Positions 25,235 through 33,063 of a stretch of 42,858 nt of DNA are shown here, one piece after another. The stretch comes from JBBARC01 sp040400005 (GTDB lineage Bacteria; Pseudomonadota; Alphaproteobacteria; Acetobacterales; Acetobacteraceae). Location of the stretch: contig JBBARC010000028.1 of the NCBI GenBank assembly GCA_040400005.1, forward strand, positions 1 to 42,858. The letters run 5' to 3'. The notes beneath the pieces are model-generated. The model was not told the origin of the DNA, made no database searches, and saw only the letters and a list, made by a program, of their open reading frames with translations. The position numbers were made by a program, and so were the translations under genes. Positions within the stretch are counted from its first letter, which is position 1, and every line of letters starts with the position of its first letter.

Positions 25235-25243
25235 CTACTCGGG

Positions 25244-25843
25244 CTATTGGGGCGGGGAGTGGGCGCGGGGGTCGGGGGCGGAGTCGTCGAAATCTACTGG
25301 GTCGTAGGTGGTGAAGAGAAATTCGTCGGGCAGTTTGGTGAAATCTATTTCGATGCCGAGGTCTTCGCAGATGTTGATGAGGAGGTCGGGGATTTCGATG
25401 GTTTGATCGGGGTCGGCGGCCAAATGTTCGTCGGCGCGGTAGGTGGTTTCGCGCAATAGGGCGGCGCGGTCGGGGTGGTTGGTGGTGACGAGGCGGAGCG
25501 CCTCTTGCAGTTTGGCGCGGCGGGGGTCGGCCGGGCGTACGGGGGCACGGGAGGTGCCGGCGGTGCCTGCGGCTAGGCGCGCTTCCAACGCTATGCAATC
25601 TCGCACGACGGCGGCGAGGCGAGTGAAGAGCACGGCCGGGTCGGTTGGTTTGGGGGATGACCGAGCGGACAGGCGGCTGGCGGCAAGGCGGGGCGCGGGG
25701 TTGGCGTGTGGTGCCGCTTCGCGTTCGGCTTGTGGCTCGGCCGGTTGGGTGAATGGCGGTTCCGCCGGCGGGTTGCGCGGCGGTTGTTCGGGTTCGGCCC
25801 AGTCGGCGAGGGTGCGGGCGGCGGCGGCGCGGGCCAGGCCCAT
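25244..25843 (-). CDS. Conserved-looking hypothetical protein with uncertain 5' end
   Basis: The annotated part is 199 residues: a helix (GLARAAAARTLADWAE), a proline-rich linker, a helical region (VLFTRLAAVVRDCIALEARLAA), and an acidic C-terminal domain (TIEIPDLLINICEDLGIEIDFTKLPDEF). The frame remains open and coding-like for 30 codons before ATG 25843 (QRHLRLCAELADLA), but contains no ATG, GTG or TTG, only CTG at 25933. A frame-shifted ATG at 25959 would give a sensible N-terminus if one frameshift near 25932 were repaired. Function unknown. Confidence 0.6.
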   Translation of the reverse strand: MGLARAAAARTLADWAEPEQPPRNPPAEPPFTQPAEPQAEREAAPHANPAPRLAASRLSARSSPKPTDPAVLFTRLAAVVRDCIALEARLAAGTAGTSRAPVRPADPRRAKLQEALRLVTTNHPDRAALLRETTYRADEHLAADPDQTIEIPDLLINICEDLGIEIDFTKLPDEFLFTTYDPVDFDDSAPDPRAHSPPQ

Positions 25844-26262
25844 GGCGAGGTCAGCCAGTTCCGCGCACAGGCGCAGGTGGCGCTGCGTGCGGTCTTCGGC
25901 GTCTGGCGGTTGACTGGGCTGGGTTGTATTCAGAGTTTTGGACTTTGGCTAGTTTGCATTAATAACGTTACATCATGACACATCTTCTGGGCAAGCGTTT
26001 TTTGTGTGGCGGCTGCGCATTAAGTTAGAAAATTTAACTGGGGGGCTTTGGCGCCGTTGGCGGCTTGGGGCAATTAGACGTTTGGTTGCGGAGAAGGTGC
26101 AGCCAAAGGTGCGGGCCCCTAGTTTCAACAGTCTTTTTGCTTCTTTTTCGGAAGTCAAAAGAAGAATCTCACTTTCACTTAATTGCCTGCTCCACCCGAC
26201 CCAGCCCCTTGACGGCGTCGCCAGGATGCGGAACCCCAGCGGGCAACAGGGGAGCTATAAAC
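25844..26262. other. Divergent intergenic region with partial hairpin repeat
   Basis: These 419 bases lie between the hypothetical gene and the hydrolase gene. They hold the coding-like extension to about 25933, an AT-rich patch around 25970-26040, and the partial repeat at 26129-26170. The hydrolase frame is open from 26065, but the good start is at 26263. Confidence 0.5.
26129..26170. repeat. Partial/variant hairpin repeat (copy F)
   Basis: AGTCTTTTTGC is followed by stem CTTCTTTT (26140-26147) and AAAAGAAG (26157-26164) with loop TCGGAAGTC. The loop replaces the usual TGAA/TTCA and is shared with the partial copy at 42777-42811, which defines a second subtype. Confidence 0.75.
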
Positions 26263-27267
26263 ATGAGCGACGATGCAGCCGTAGTGATCAGCCGCCAGGG
26301 CCGGGCCGGGCATATTTTGCTCAACCGCCCGCGCACTTTAAACGCGCTAGATCTGGGGATGATAAAAGCGGCAACCGCCGCCCTGGCCGCCTGGCGCGAC
26401 GATGCGGGCGTGGAACTGGTGGTGATCACCGGCGCCGGCGATCGCGGGTTTTGCGCCGGCGGTGATATTCGCACCCTGCGCGATGCTGGGGCCGCCGGTG
26501 ATAGCGCGTGGATTGCCAGTTTTTTCGGCCAGGAATACGCGCTCAACCGCATGATCGCCGAGTACCCGAAGCCTTACGTTGCGCTGGTCGATGGTATCTG
26601 CATGGGCGGCGGCATTGGCGTATCGGTGCACGGCAGCCACCGTATAGCCAGCGAACGCGCCATGTTCGCCATGCCCGAAACCGGCATTGCGCTGTTTCCC
26701 GATGTCGGGGCGAGTTATTTTCTGCCGCGTATGGCTGGGCATTTGGGCATGTATCTGGGGCTAACTGGTGCGCGGGTGCAGGGGGCGGACGGCGTGCATG
26801 CCGGTTTCGCCACCCACTTTGTGCCCAGTGCGCAATTTGGCGATCTGTTTGCGGCGTTGTGCAACGATGGCATTGGCGCGTTGGGCGAATTTGCCCAACC
26901 GCTGCTGCCGTTTACGCTGGCAGATAATCTACCGGCAATCGCCCGCGCGTTTGCGGCCGATACCTACGATGCGGTTTTGGCCCGCCTGGCCGATGAAGGC
27001 GATTTTGGTGCGGCCACTTTGGCGGTGCTGGCAAAAATGTCGCCAAGTTCGCTGCTGTGGTCGTTTGCATTATTACGCGCTGGCGTTGCGCGCAATTTGG
27101 CCGAGTGTTTGGCCGCCGAGTTGCATTTAACTGCCAGTGTGGTGCCGCATCATGATTTTTTGGAAGGTGTGCGCGCGATGATTATCGACAAAGATCGCGC
27201 GCCCAAATGGCAGCCGGCAGTGTTGGCAGATGTTGATCGCGCCGCAATTGCGGCGATGCTGGGGTAG
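26263..27267 (+). CDS. 3-hydroxyisobutyryl-CoA hydrolase-type enoyl-CoA hydratase/isomerase
   Basis: This crotonase-fold enzyme hydrolyses 3-hydroxyisobutyryl-CoA in valine breakdown. The 334-residue protein has the oxyanion-hole segments GFCAGGDIRTL and DGICMGGGIGVSVHG, then ASERAMFAMPETGIALFPDVGASYFLPRM, which is the hydrolase-subfamily pattern, and C-terminal DKDRAPKWQPA. ATG 26263 has GGGGAG 9 bases upstream. The glutathione transferase gene follows after 10 bp, but other valine-pathway genes are absent. Confidence 0.9.
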   Translation: MSDDAAVVISRQGRAGHILLNRPRTLNALDLGMIKAATAALAAWRDDAGVELVVITGAGDRGFCAGGDIRTLRDAGAAGDSAWIASFFGQEYALNRMIAEYPKPYVALVDGICMGGGIGVSVHGSHRIASERAMFAMPETGIALFPDVGASYFLPRMAGHLGMYLGLTGARVQGADGVHAGFATHFVPSAQFGDLFAALCNDGIGALGEFAQPLLPFTLADNLPAIARAFAADTYDAVLARLADEGDFGAATLAVLAKMSPSSLLWSFALLRAGVARNLAECLAAELHLTASVVPHHDFLEGVRAMIIDKDRAPKWQPAVLADVDRAAIAAMLG

Positions 27268-27277
27268 GTGGCAAACG

Positions 27278-27865
27278 ATGGCGGGTTTAACCATTTATGG
27301 CGATAGCGGATCGGGCAATTGCCTCAAAATCGGCTATGTCGCCACCCAGTTGGGCATTGCGTTCGACTGGGTAGAAATTACCGTGCTGGAAGGTGCCACC
27401 CGCACCGATCGTTTTTTAGCGATCAACCCGGCCGGCCAAGTGCCGGTGGTGATTTTGGAAGATGGCCGCGTGCTGGCCCAATCGGCTGCCATTATGCTGT
27501 ATTTGGCCGAAGGCAGCGCGCTGATCCCGGCCGACCGCTACGATCGCGCCGTGATGTATCAATGGATGTTTTGGGAACAGCACAGCCACGAAACCGCCAT
27601 TGCGGTGCGCCGCTATAAAAAGCATTTTTTGCACATGGCAGAGGATGCGATCGATCCCGCCCTGCTGATTAAGGGCAATGCGGCCCTGGCGGTGATGGAT
27701 CAGCATTTGGAAAATCATGATTTTTTTGCAGGCGATGGGTTGAGTTTGGCCGATATTGCGCTGGTTGCGTACACGCGGCTGGCGCATGAAGGCGGGTTTG
27801 ATTTGGCGCCGTTTGGCAAAGTTGTGGCGTGGGTGGCACGGGTGGAGGCGGCGCTGGGTTTGTGA
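27278..27865 (+). CDS. Glutathione S-transferase family protein
   Basis: This is a 195-residue cytosolic GST. The thioredoxin-like N-domain has LTIYGDSGSGNCLKIGYVATQLGI and the cis-proline/glutathione contact INPAGQVPVVILEDGRVLAQSAAIMLYLAEG. The helical C-domain has SLADIALVAYTRLAHEGGF. ATG 27278 is 10 bp past the hydrolase stop, so the two are probably an operon. The substrate is unknown. Confidence 0.9.
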   Translation: MAGLTIYGDSGSGNCLKIGYVATQLGIAFDWVEITVLEGATRTDRFLAINPAGQVPVVILEDGRVLAQSAAIMLYLAEGSALIPADRYDRAVMYQWMFWEQHSHETAIAVRRYKKHFLHMAEDAIDPALLIKGNAALAVMDQHLENHDFFAGDGLSLADIALVAYTRLAHEGGFDLAPFGKVVAWVARVEAALGL

Positions 27866-28042
27866 TTTAGGGGGATGTAATTGCGGCGCCTCAAAAAGCA
27901 GATTTTTACGTCTCGCTTTTGGCCCCGCTTTTCAGCCGGAGCGCACCAATCCGCCACAAAACTTTACCCGAAACATCACGCTCACGATGGGGTTTTTTTG
28001 GCATGACATGGCGGTTCGCAACGCCAAACAAAGGCCGAAAAA

Positions 28043-29590
28043 ATGCCCTTCACCCGCAAAATGTTTTTGGTTGCCGGCACTATGCTGGCAGCATTCCCCG
28101 CCCTCGCCGCCACCAAAGCGCCTTATGCGCATGTGCTGCTGATTAGTGTTGACGGTATGCACCAAGTCGATCTGCAAAACTGGATCGCCGCCCATGCCAC
28201 ATCAACGTTGGCCACCCTGGCCCAGGGCGGCATTCAGTACACCAATGCGCTGACCACAGCGCCATCAGATAGTTTTCCTGGCATGATCGCGCAGGTCACC
28301 GGCGGCACGCCAAAAACCACCGGCCTGTATTATGATGATAGCTACGATCGCTCGCTCTACGCGCCAGGGTCGAATTGCGTGGGTGCTGTTGGCACGGAAA
28401 CCGCTTTTGCCGAAAATTTGGACAAAAGCCTGAGCTCGGTCACCGGTGGCGGCACGCTGGGCCAGCCGCTGACGCAGATTGATACAACCCAACTGCCAAT
28501 GCGCAAAAATGCTGATGGCAGCTGCATCGCGGTTTACCCGCATAATATTATACGGGTAAACACAGTGTTTGAAGTGATCAAAGCCGCCGGCATGCGCACC
28601 GCCTGGACCGACAAGCACCCGGCGTATGAAGTATTGAACGGGCCATCGGGCGCCGGCATCGACGATTTGTACACGCCGGAAGTAAATTCCAGTAATATCC
28701 TTGGTGGATCGGGCGATAATACCAAAAGCTTCGCCGCCATCCGCGCCTACGATGATACTAAAGTGAAGTCGGTGTTGAACGAAGTTGCCGGGATGGATAG
28801 CACCGGCAGCACAGCCGTTGGTGTGCCGGCTATTCTGGGGATGAATTTCCAAAGTGTAAGCGTCGGACAAAAACTGGCGTCGTCGAAAAACGCGGTGGAT
28901 GCCGGGCTTACCGGTGGCTACCTTGATGCCAATGCAGCCCCGGGCAACGCCCTTTCGGCGCAGTTCGCCTATGTTGATGGCGCCATTGGCCGCATGGTAA
29001 GCGCGCTAAAAGCACAAAACCTGTATAGCTCGACACTGATTATTGTTAGTGCCAAGCATGGCCAGGCACCGATCGACCCAACCCTGCTGCACAAAATCGA
29101 CGATGGCGCCTATTTTCCGCAAACCCCTGGCTTTGCTTTTGAAATCGCCGATGATGGTTTGTTGTTGTGGCTAGATCCCGCCCAACAGGCGGCGCAAACC
29201 CATGCCGCGGCGAAATATCTGCGTGGTATCCCCACGGCAACCGGCGGCTTAGCCAAGGTGATAAAAGGTGGCTCCAACGCCTTTGGCTTTGGTGATCCCG
29301 CAACCGACCCCCGCGCGCCTGATTTTGTGGGTGTGACCCAGTTGGGCGTGGTTTACACCACTAACTCGTCCAAAATTTCGGAACATGGCGGTTATTCCCT
29401 GCAAGACCGCAATGTTCCGTTGCTGGTTAGCGGCGGGCTGCCAGTGAAGCAGCAGGGCAAAACCATGCCCGGCACAGTAAAAACCACGCAAATCGCGCCA
29501 ACCATTTTAGCGGCTTTGGGGCTTGACCCCATGCAGCTTCAGGCGGTGGTGGCCGAAGGCACTCAGAAACTGCCAGGTGTTATGAAGTAA
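28043..29590 (+). CDS. Secreted alkaline-phosphatase-superfamily phosphodiesterase
   Basis: This 515-residue exported enzyme has signal peptide MFLVAGTMLAAFPALA and the nucleotide-pyrophosphatase/phosphodiesterase type of fold. Metal-site and nucleophile segments are LISVDGMHQVDL (Asp), TTAPSDSFPGM (Ser in place of the Thr nucleophile of many NPPs), AWTDKHPAYE (Asp/His), SAKHGQAPIDP (His) and a C-terminal EHGGYSLQDRNVPLLVSG (His). It probably hydrolyses phosphodiesters or phosphate esters in the periplasm. It ends before a strong terminator and seems monocistronic. Confidence 0.85.
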   Translation: MPFTRKMFLVAGTMLAAFPALAATKAPYAHVLLISVDGMHQVDLQNWIAAHATSTLATLAQGGIQYTNALTTAPSDSFPGMIAQVTGGTPKTTGLYYDDSYDRSLYAPGSNCVGAVGTETAFAENLDKSLSSVTGGGTLGQPLTQIDTTQLPMRKNADGSCIAVYPHNIIRVNTVFEVIKAAGMRTAWTDKHPAYEVLNGPSGAGIDDLYTPEVNSSNILGGSGDNTKSFAAIRAYDDTKVKSVLNEVAGMDSTGSTAVGVPAILGMNFQSVSVGQKLASSKNAVDAGLTGGYLDANAAPGNALSAQFAYVDGAIGRMVSALKAQNLYSSTLIIVSAKHGQAPIDPTLLHKIDDGAYFPQTPGFAFEIADDGLLLWLDPAQQAAQTHAAAKYLRGIPTATGGLAKVIKGGSNAFGFGDPATDPRAPDFVGVTQLGVVYTTNSSKISEHGGYSLQDRNVPLLVSGGLPVKQQGKTMPGTVKTTQIAPTILAALGLDPMQLQAVVAEGTQKLPGVMK

Positions 29591-29612
29591 GCAACGATTG
29601 GCATTGAAGTGG

Positions 29613-29645
29613 CGGCCGGGGTGCAAGCCCCGGCCGTTTTTGTTT
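29613..29645 (+). terminator. Intrinsic terminator after the phosphodiesterase gene
   Basis: The 9-bp stem CGGCCGGGG / CCCCGGCCG with loop TGCAAG is followed by TTTTTGTTT. It ends plus-strand transcription 23 bp after the stop codon and just ahead of the convergent monooxygenase stop. Confidence 0.92.
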
Positions 29646-29650
29646 AACGA

Positions 29651-30973
29651 TTATGCTGCCAACGCAGGCCACCCCAACGCGCGCCGCAATTTTTTCATCT
29701 GTTTACGATACGCGCCAATTTCCACATACGCCGCATGCCGCGCCGAGCCGACAAATTTGATTCCCCCGGTCAGATCGGGCTTGTCCTGTGCCACCAGCGC
29801 ATTAAACGGCGCCGCACTGCCTTGCCCCTGATGCCGCAGTAAAATAGCGCGCGCAATTAAATCCGCCATTTCATCAAATAGTTTATAGGCGCCACCATTG
29901 GTTTCCATAAACCCAATAGCGTACAAATTTTTGCGCGACCGGCTGAACAAATTCATATACATCGCCGGCCGCCCGCCTTTCCATTCCACCAGATCATCCT
30001 GCAGATACGGGATTTTCCAACTGTAACCAGTCGCACACAGCACCAGATCAATGTTTTCTACCGACCCATCGGTAAAATGCACCTGGCCGCCATCAAACCG
30101 CGCGACATCGGGTTTGGCCGCAATATCGCCATGCGCCAGAAAATGCAGCAACTGGGTGTTGAGAATCGGGTGGGTTTCGAACAATTTATGATCGGGTTTT
30201 TGCAGGCCCAGCCGCGATATGTCGCCCACCAGCACGCGGAGCATTACCGCAAACACGCGCTGTTCCAACCACATTGGCAGTTGCGGCCCGTTGGCGGCAA
30301 ACGCATCGGCCGGCACACCAAAAATATGTTTGGGGATAAAATGATAGCCGCGGCGCAGGCTGATGAACGCCGCATCGGCCGCCTGCGCCGCATCGCAGGC
30401 GATATCGCAGCCCGAATTGCCAGCACCTATGACCAACACACGCTTGCCCTTAAATTCGGCCATATCGCGATAGGTCACCGAATGGCGGATTTCGCCGGTA
30501 AAATTGCCAGGGTAGATCGGCATCGCCTGGTGCCAATTGGTGCCGTTGGCGCAAACAAGATCGCTGTAAAACCGTGTGTCGCCGGTGCTGAGTGTCACCT
30601 GCCAACCACCATCTATTGGGTGCGCATTTACAACATCTGTGTTAAACTGAATAATTTTAATCAGGCCGAACTTTTCGGCAAAGCCTTGCATGTAGGCAAA
30701 AATCTGTTTGGCCGATGGGTAGTCGGGGTAGCCTTCTGGCATGGGGTAGCCGACAAAATGTGATTGGGTTTTTGATGATATAAAATGCGCTGAGTTGTAA
30801 ACCGGCGATCCCGGATTGCTGGCATCCCAGATGCCGCCCACGCCGCTGTGGCGCTCAAACACATCCACCGCGATTCCGTGCGCCGTGAGCGCCCGCGCGC
30901 AGGCCAAGCCGCCGGGCCCGGCACCCACCACGCACACACGGGTTGGGGTGGCGGTGTTGGTTAGCTGCGGCAT
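29651..30973 (-). CDS. Flavin-containing monooxygenase
   Basis: This FAD- and NADPH-dependent monooxygenase has 440 residues. The FAD site is GAGPGG (17-22) with ERHSGVGGIWD. The FMO/Baeyer-Villiger fingerprint is FTGEIRHSVTYRD, and the second Rossmann motif is VLVIGAGNSGCDIA. The C-terminal CATGYSWKIPYL is the usual FMO ending motif. The divergent TetR gene 106 bp away is the likely regulator. The substrate (N-, S- or ketone oxygenation) cannot be told. Confidence 0.9.
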   Translation of the reverse strand: MPQLTNTATPTRVCVVGAGPGGLACARALTAHGIAVDVFERHSGVGGIWDASNPGSPVYNSAHFISSKTQSHFVGYPMPEGYPDYPSAKQIFAYMQGFAEKFGLIKIIQFNTDVVNAHPIDGGWQVTLSTGDTRFYSDLVCANGTNWHQAMPIYPGNFTGEIRHSVTYRDMAEFKGKRVLVIGAGNSGCDIACDAAQAADAAFISLRRGYHFIPKHIFGVPADAFAANGPQLPMWLEQRVFAVMLRVLVGDISRLGLQKPDHKLFETHPILNTQLLHFLAHGDIAAKPDVARFDGGQVHFTDGSVENIDLVLCATGYSWKIPYLQDDLVEWKGGRPAMYMNLFSRSRKNLYAIGFMETNGGAYKLFDEMADLIARAILLRHQGQGSAAPFNALVAQDKPDLTGGIKFVGSARHAAYVEIGAYRKQMKKLRRALGWPALAA

Positions 30974-31000
30974 GGGGTGCTCCTTGAACGTGAGGGGTCG

Positions 31001-31039
31001 TCAGATTTGAATAATCTGATAAACAGTCATATTTATCAG
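31001..31039. promoter_or_regulatory. Two overlapping palindromes, likely TetR operators
   Basis: Palindrome 1 is TCAGATT (31001-31007) / AATCTGA (31013-31019). Palindrome 2 is CTGATAAA (31016-31023) / TTTATCAG (31032-31039). Both are perfect and they share four bases. They lie between the divergent monooxygenase and TetR genes, so one regulator could control both. Confidence 0.7.
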
Positions 31040-31079
31040 CGCAAGCCTTTATTGCGCCGATTTTTCAGAAAATGACCCT

Positions 31080-31721
31080 ATGGCCAGCTACCCGTTACCC
31101 CATCCTACCGCCGCCCCGGCCCGTCGCGCCCCGCGCCAGGCGCGATCGATCGCGCGGGTTGAGAAAATTCTTGATGAGGCCGCCGTGATGATCGCCGAAC
31201 ACGGCAGCGATCATCTGCGCATGACCGATTTGGCCGCGCGCACCGGCATGCCGATGGGATCAATCTATCAATATTTTCCCGACAAAAGCGCCATTTTGAG
31301 TGAATTGGCGCAGCGTTTTATGGCTCGCATTTCGGCAGGCCTGATCGCGCAATTTGGCGGCATAACCACCTGGCCGCAGGCGATGGCCGCAACCGATGCC
31401 GCCTTTGCCGCCTACTACGCGCTGTTTCGCGCAGAGCCAGTGATGCGCGATATTTGGTGCGGCACCCAGGCCGATAAGCTGATCGCCGATCTGGATATCG
31501 CCGATAGCCGCGCCAATGCGGCGATTGTGTTTGCGGCCCTCAGCCGCATCGTGGCGCCCGAGCATCACGCGGCGTTTGCCACTGATTGCTTGCTGATCAT
31601 TCATTTGGCCGGTGCCGCGGTGCGCTTTGCCATAGCCTTGGATGTGGCCGAGGGCGATGCGGTGTTTGCGGCGTGGCGCCGCACCGCTATGGGCATGCTG
31701 CAAAGCTATGCCAACCGGTAA
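31080..31721 (+). CDS. TetR-family transcriptional regulator
   Basis: This 213-residue repressor has the N-terminal helix-turn-helix LRMTDLAARTGMPMGSIYQYFPDKSAILSELAQRF, followed by an all-helical ligand domain with no recognisable effector. It is divergent from the monooxygenase gene with palindromes between. The ribosome-binding site is weak (GAAAATGACCCT before ATG 31080). Its 3' end overlaps the convergent mini-protein gene by 16 bases. Confidence 0.92.
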   Translation: MASYPLPHPTAAPARRAPRQARSIARVEKILDEAAVMIAEHGSDHLRMTDLAARTGMPMGSIYQYFPDKSAILSELAQRFMARISAGLIAQFGGITTWPQAMAATDAAFAAYYALFRAEPVMRDIWCGTQADKLIADLDIADSRANAAIVFAALSRIVAPEHHAAFATDCLLIIHLAGAAVRFAIALDVAEGDAVFAAWRRTAMGMLQSYANR

Positions 31722-32032
31722 CGCGCCGCTGCCAGCCGGTCCTCGGTTAAAGCAGCGCGCACCGCGGGCCAATTTTCTGGCGGTGCCAGCACCACCAGCC
31801 GGTTAAACCACGCAACCTGGCCGCGCGCCCGCGCCTGATGCAGCGCGCCCAGGGCCATACCGATGGTGTCGCGTGGGTTGCAGCAGGCGCAGTTTGCCTG
31901 GTGGTTTGTTAAGTTGGCGGTGCCAATGCGGGCGAATGGCAGGCCGGCGGGGGCCGTGCCGCTAGCCCCAAGCAACACGGCATCGCCCGGCACAACCGGG
32001 ATGGCGAAGTGAACAGGGATACGGTGCGGCAT
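31706..32032 (-). CDS. CxCC mini-protein resembling the middle of CobW-type proteins
   Basis: This 108-residue protein is without an assigned function. NCACCNPRDTIGMALGAL...ARGQVAWFNRLVVLA...AVRAALTEDRLAAARYRLA follows the order seen after the metal-binding CxCC of COG0523/CobW GTPases (CxCC, R-D, FdRvv, L-x-D, RYRL), but the P-loop GTPase part is missing. It starts 5 bp from the palindrome that also precedes the ArsR gene. Promoter-like TTGCAT and TTTATG suggest a leaderless message. The resemblance is from memory of the family; a metal or cobalt link is inference from motif and position. Confidence 0.65.
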   Translation of the reverse strand: MPHRIPVHFAIPVVPGDAVLLGASGTAPAGLPFARIGTANLTNHQANCACCNPRDTIGMALGALHQARARGQVAWFNRLVVLAPPENWPAVRAALTEDRLAAARYRLA

Positions 32033-32037
32033 AGTTT

Positions 32038-32057
32038 ACATAAAGGCATCTTTATGT
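32038..32057. promoter_or_regulatory. ArsR-type operator palindrome in a divergent promoter
   Basis: ACATAAAG (32038-32045), GCAT, CTTTATGT (32050-32057) is a perfect palindrome. TTTACA at 32035-32040 and AT-rich sequence at 32057-32062 can serve as -35 and -10 for the plus strand. TTGCAT and TTTATG serve the minus strand. It overlaps both promoters, so the ArsR-like regulator could repress both sides. Confidence 0.75.
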
Positions 32058-32073
32058 ATTTATGCAAGCTGCC

Positions 32074-33063
32074 ATGCAGCCGATTTTAACCGCCCTTGCC
32101 GCCGCCGCCGACCCCACCCGCCTGCGCCTGCTGGCGCTGGCCGCCAGTGGTGCGTTCTGCGTGAATGATTTTTGCGACATCCTCAATCAATCGCAGCCGC
32201 GGCTTTCGCGCCATTTGCGGCTGTTAACCGAGGCCGGGCTGCTGAACCGTGCGCGCGAGGGCACCAATGTGTGGTTTACCCTATCGCAGGGGCCGCAAGC
32301 AGCGCTGGCGCAGGATATTTTGCGCAAGCTGGATGCGGCCGACCCCCTGATTGCCGCCGATCGGCGTGGTGCTGCCCGTGTGCGGGCCGAACGGGCGCGT
32401 GCCGCCACCGCCCATTTTACCGATGCCGGCGCCGATTGGGATGAGATGCGCGCGCTGGGCCTGCCCGCTGAGCAGGTGGAGGCGCGGCTGCAAGCGGTTT
32501 TGTCAGCGGCCGCCGCGCCTGATGCAACCAAGCCAGATTTGGGGCGTATGCTGGATATCGGCACCGGCACCGGCCGGTTGTTGGAAGTGTTGGCCCCCTA
32601 TATTTCCAGCGGTTTGGGCATTGATGCCAGCCGCGCCATGCTGGCGTTATGCCGGTTGCGTTTGGCACGGCCAGAGTTTGGCCATATCGCCCTTCGCTTG
32701 GCCGATATGTATGCGTTGCCGCTGGCCGATAAAAGTTTTGACTTGGTGGTGCTGCACATGGTGCTGCATTTCGCAACCGACCCCGACCAGGTGCTGGCCG
32801 AAGCCTGCCGCGTGCTTGCCCCCGGTGGCCGGTTGGTGGTGGTTGATTTGGCGCCGCATAACGACCAAACCTTGATCACTCGCTATAAACATCGCCAACT
32901 GGGTTTCGACAGCCACCAGATGGCGGCGCGTTTGGCCGAGTTTGGTTTGCATAGTGTTGACAACGAAACGATGGATGCCGCCTACCCAATTACTATCTGG
33001 TGTGCGCAAGCGGTGCCTGCGCCGGCGCCTGCGAAAATTTTTCTGGAGACAATTATAGCATGA
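32074..33063 (+). CDS. ArsR-family regulator fused to a SAM-dependent methyltransferase domain
   Basis: This 329-residue two-domain protein has an N-terminal winged helix (PTRLRLLALAASGAFCVNDFCDILNQSQPRLSRHLRLL) and, from about 145, a class I methyltransferase fold (MLDIGTGTGRLLEVLAP, LADMYALPLADKSFDLVVLHMVLH). This architecture commonly precedes metF/metH in alphaproteobacteria and is thought to sense SAM or S-adenosylhomocysteine. ATG 32074 is preferred: the in-frame ATG 32062 falls inside the likely -10 box. The stop overlaps metH (ATGA), so the two are translationally coupled. Confidence 0.85.
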   Translation: MQPILTALAAAADPTRLRLLALAASGAFCVNDFCDILNQSQPRLSRHLRLLTEAGLLNRAREGTNVWFTLSQGPQAALAQDILRKLDAADPLIAADRRGAARVRAERARAATAHFTDAGADWDEMRALGLPAEQVEARLQAVLSAAAAPDATKPDLGRMLDIGTGTGRLLEVLAPYISSGLGIDASRAMLALCRLRLARPEFGHIALRLADMYALPLADKSFDLVVLHMVLHFATDPDQVLAEACRVLAPGGRLVVVDLAPHNDQTLITRYKHRQLGFDSHQMAARLAEFGLHSVDNETMDAAYPITIWCAQAVPAPAPAKIFLETIIA

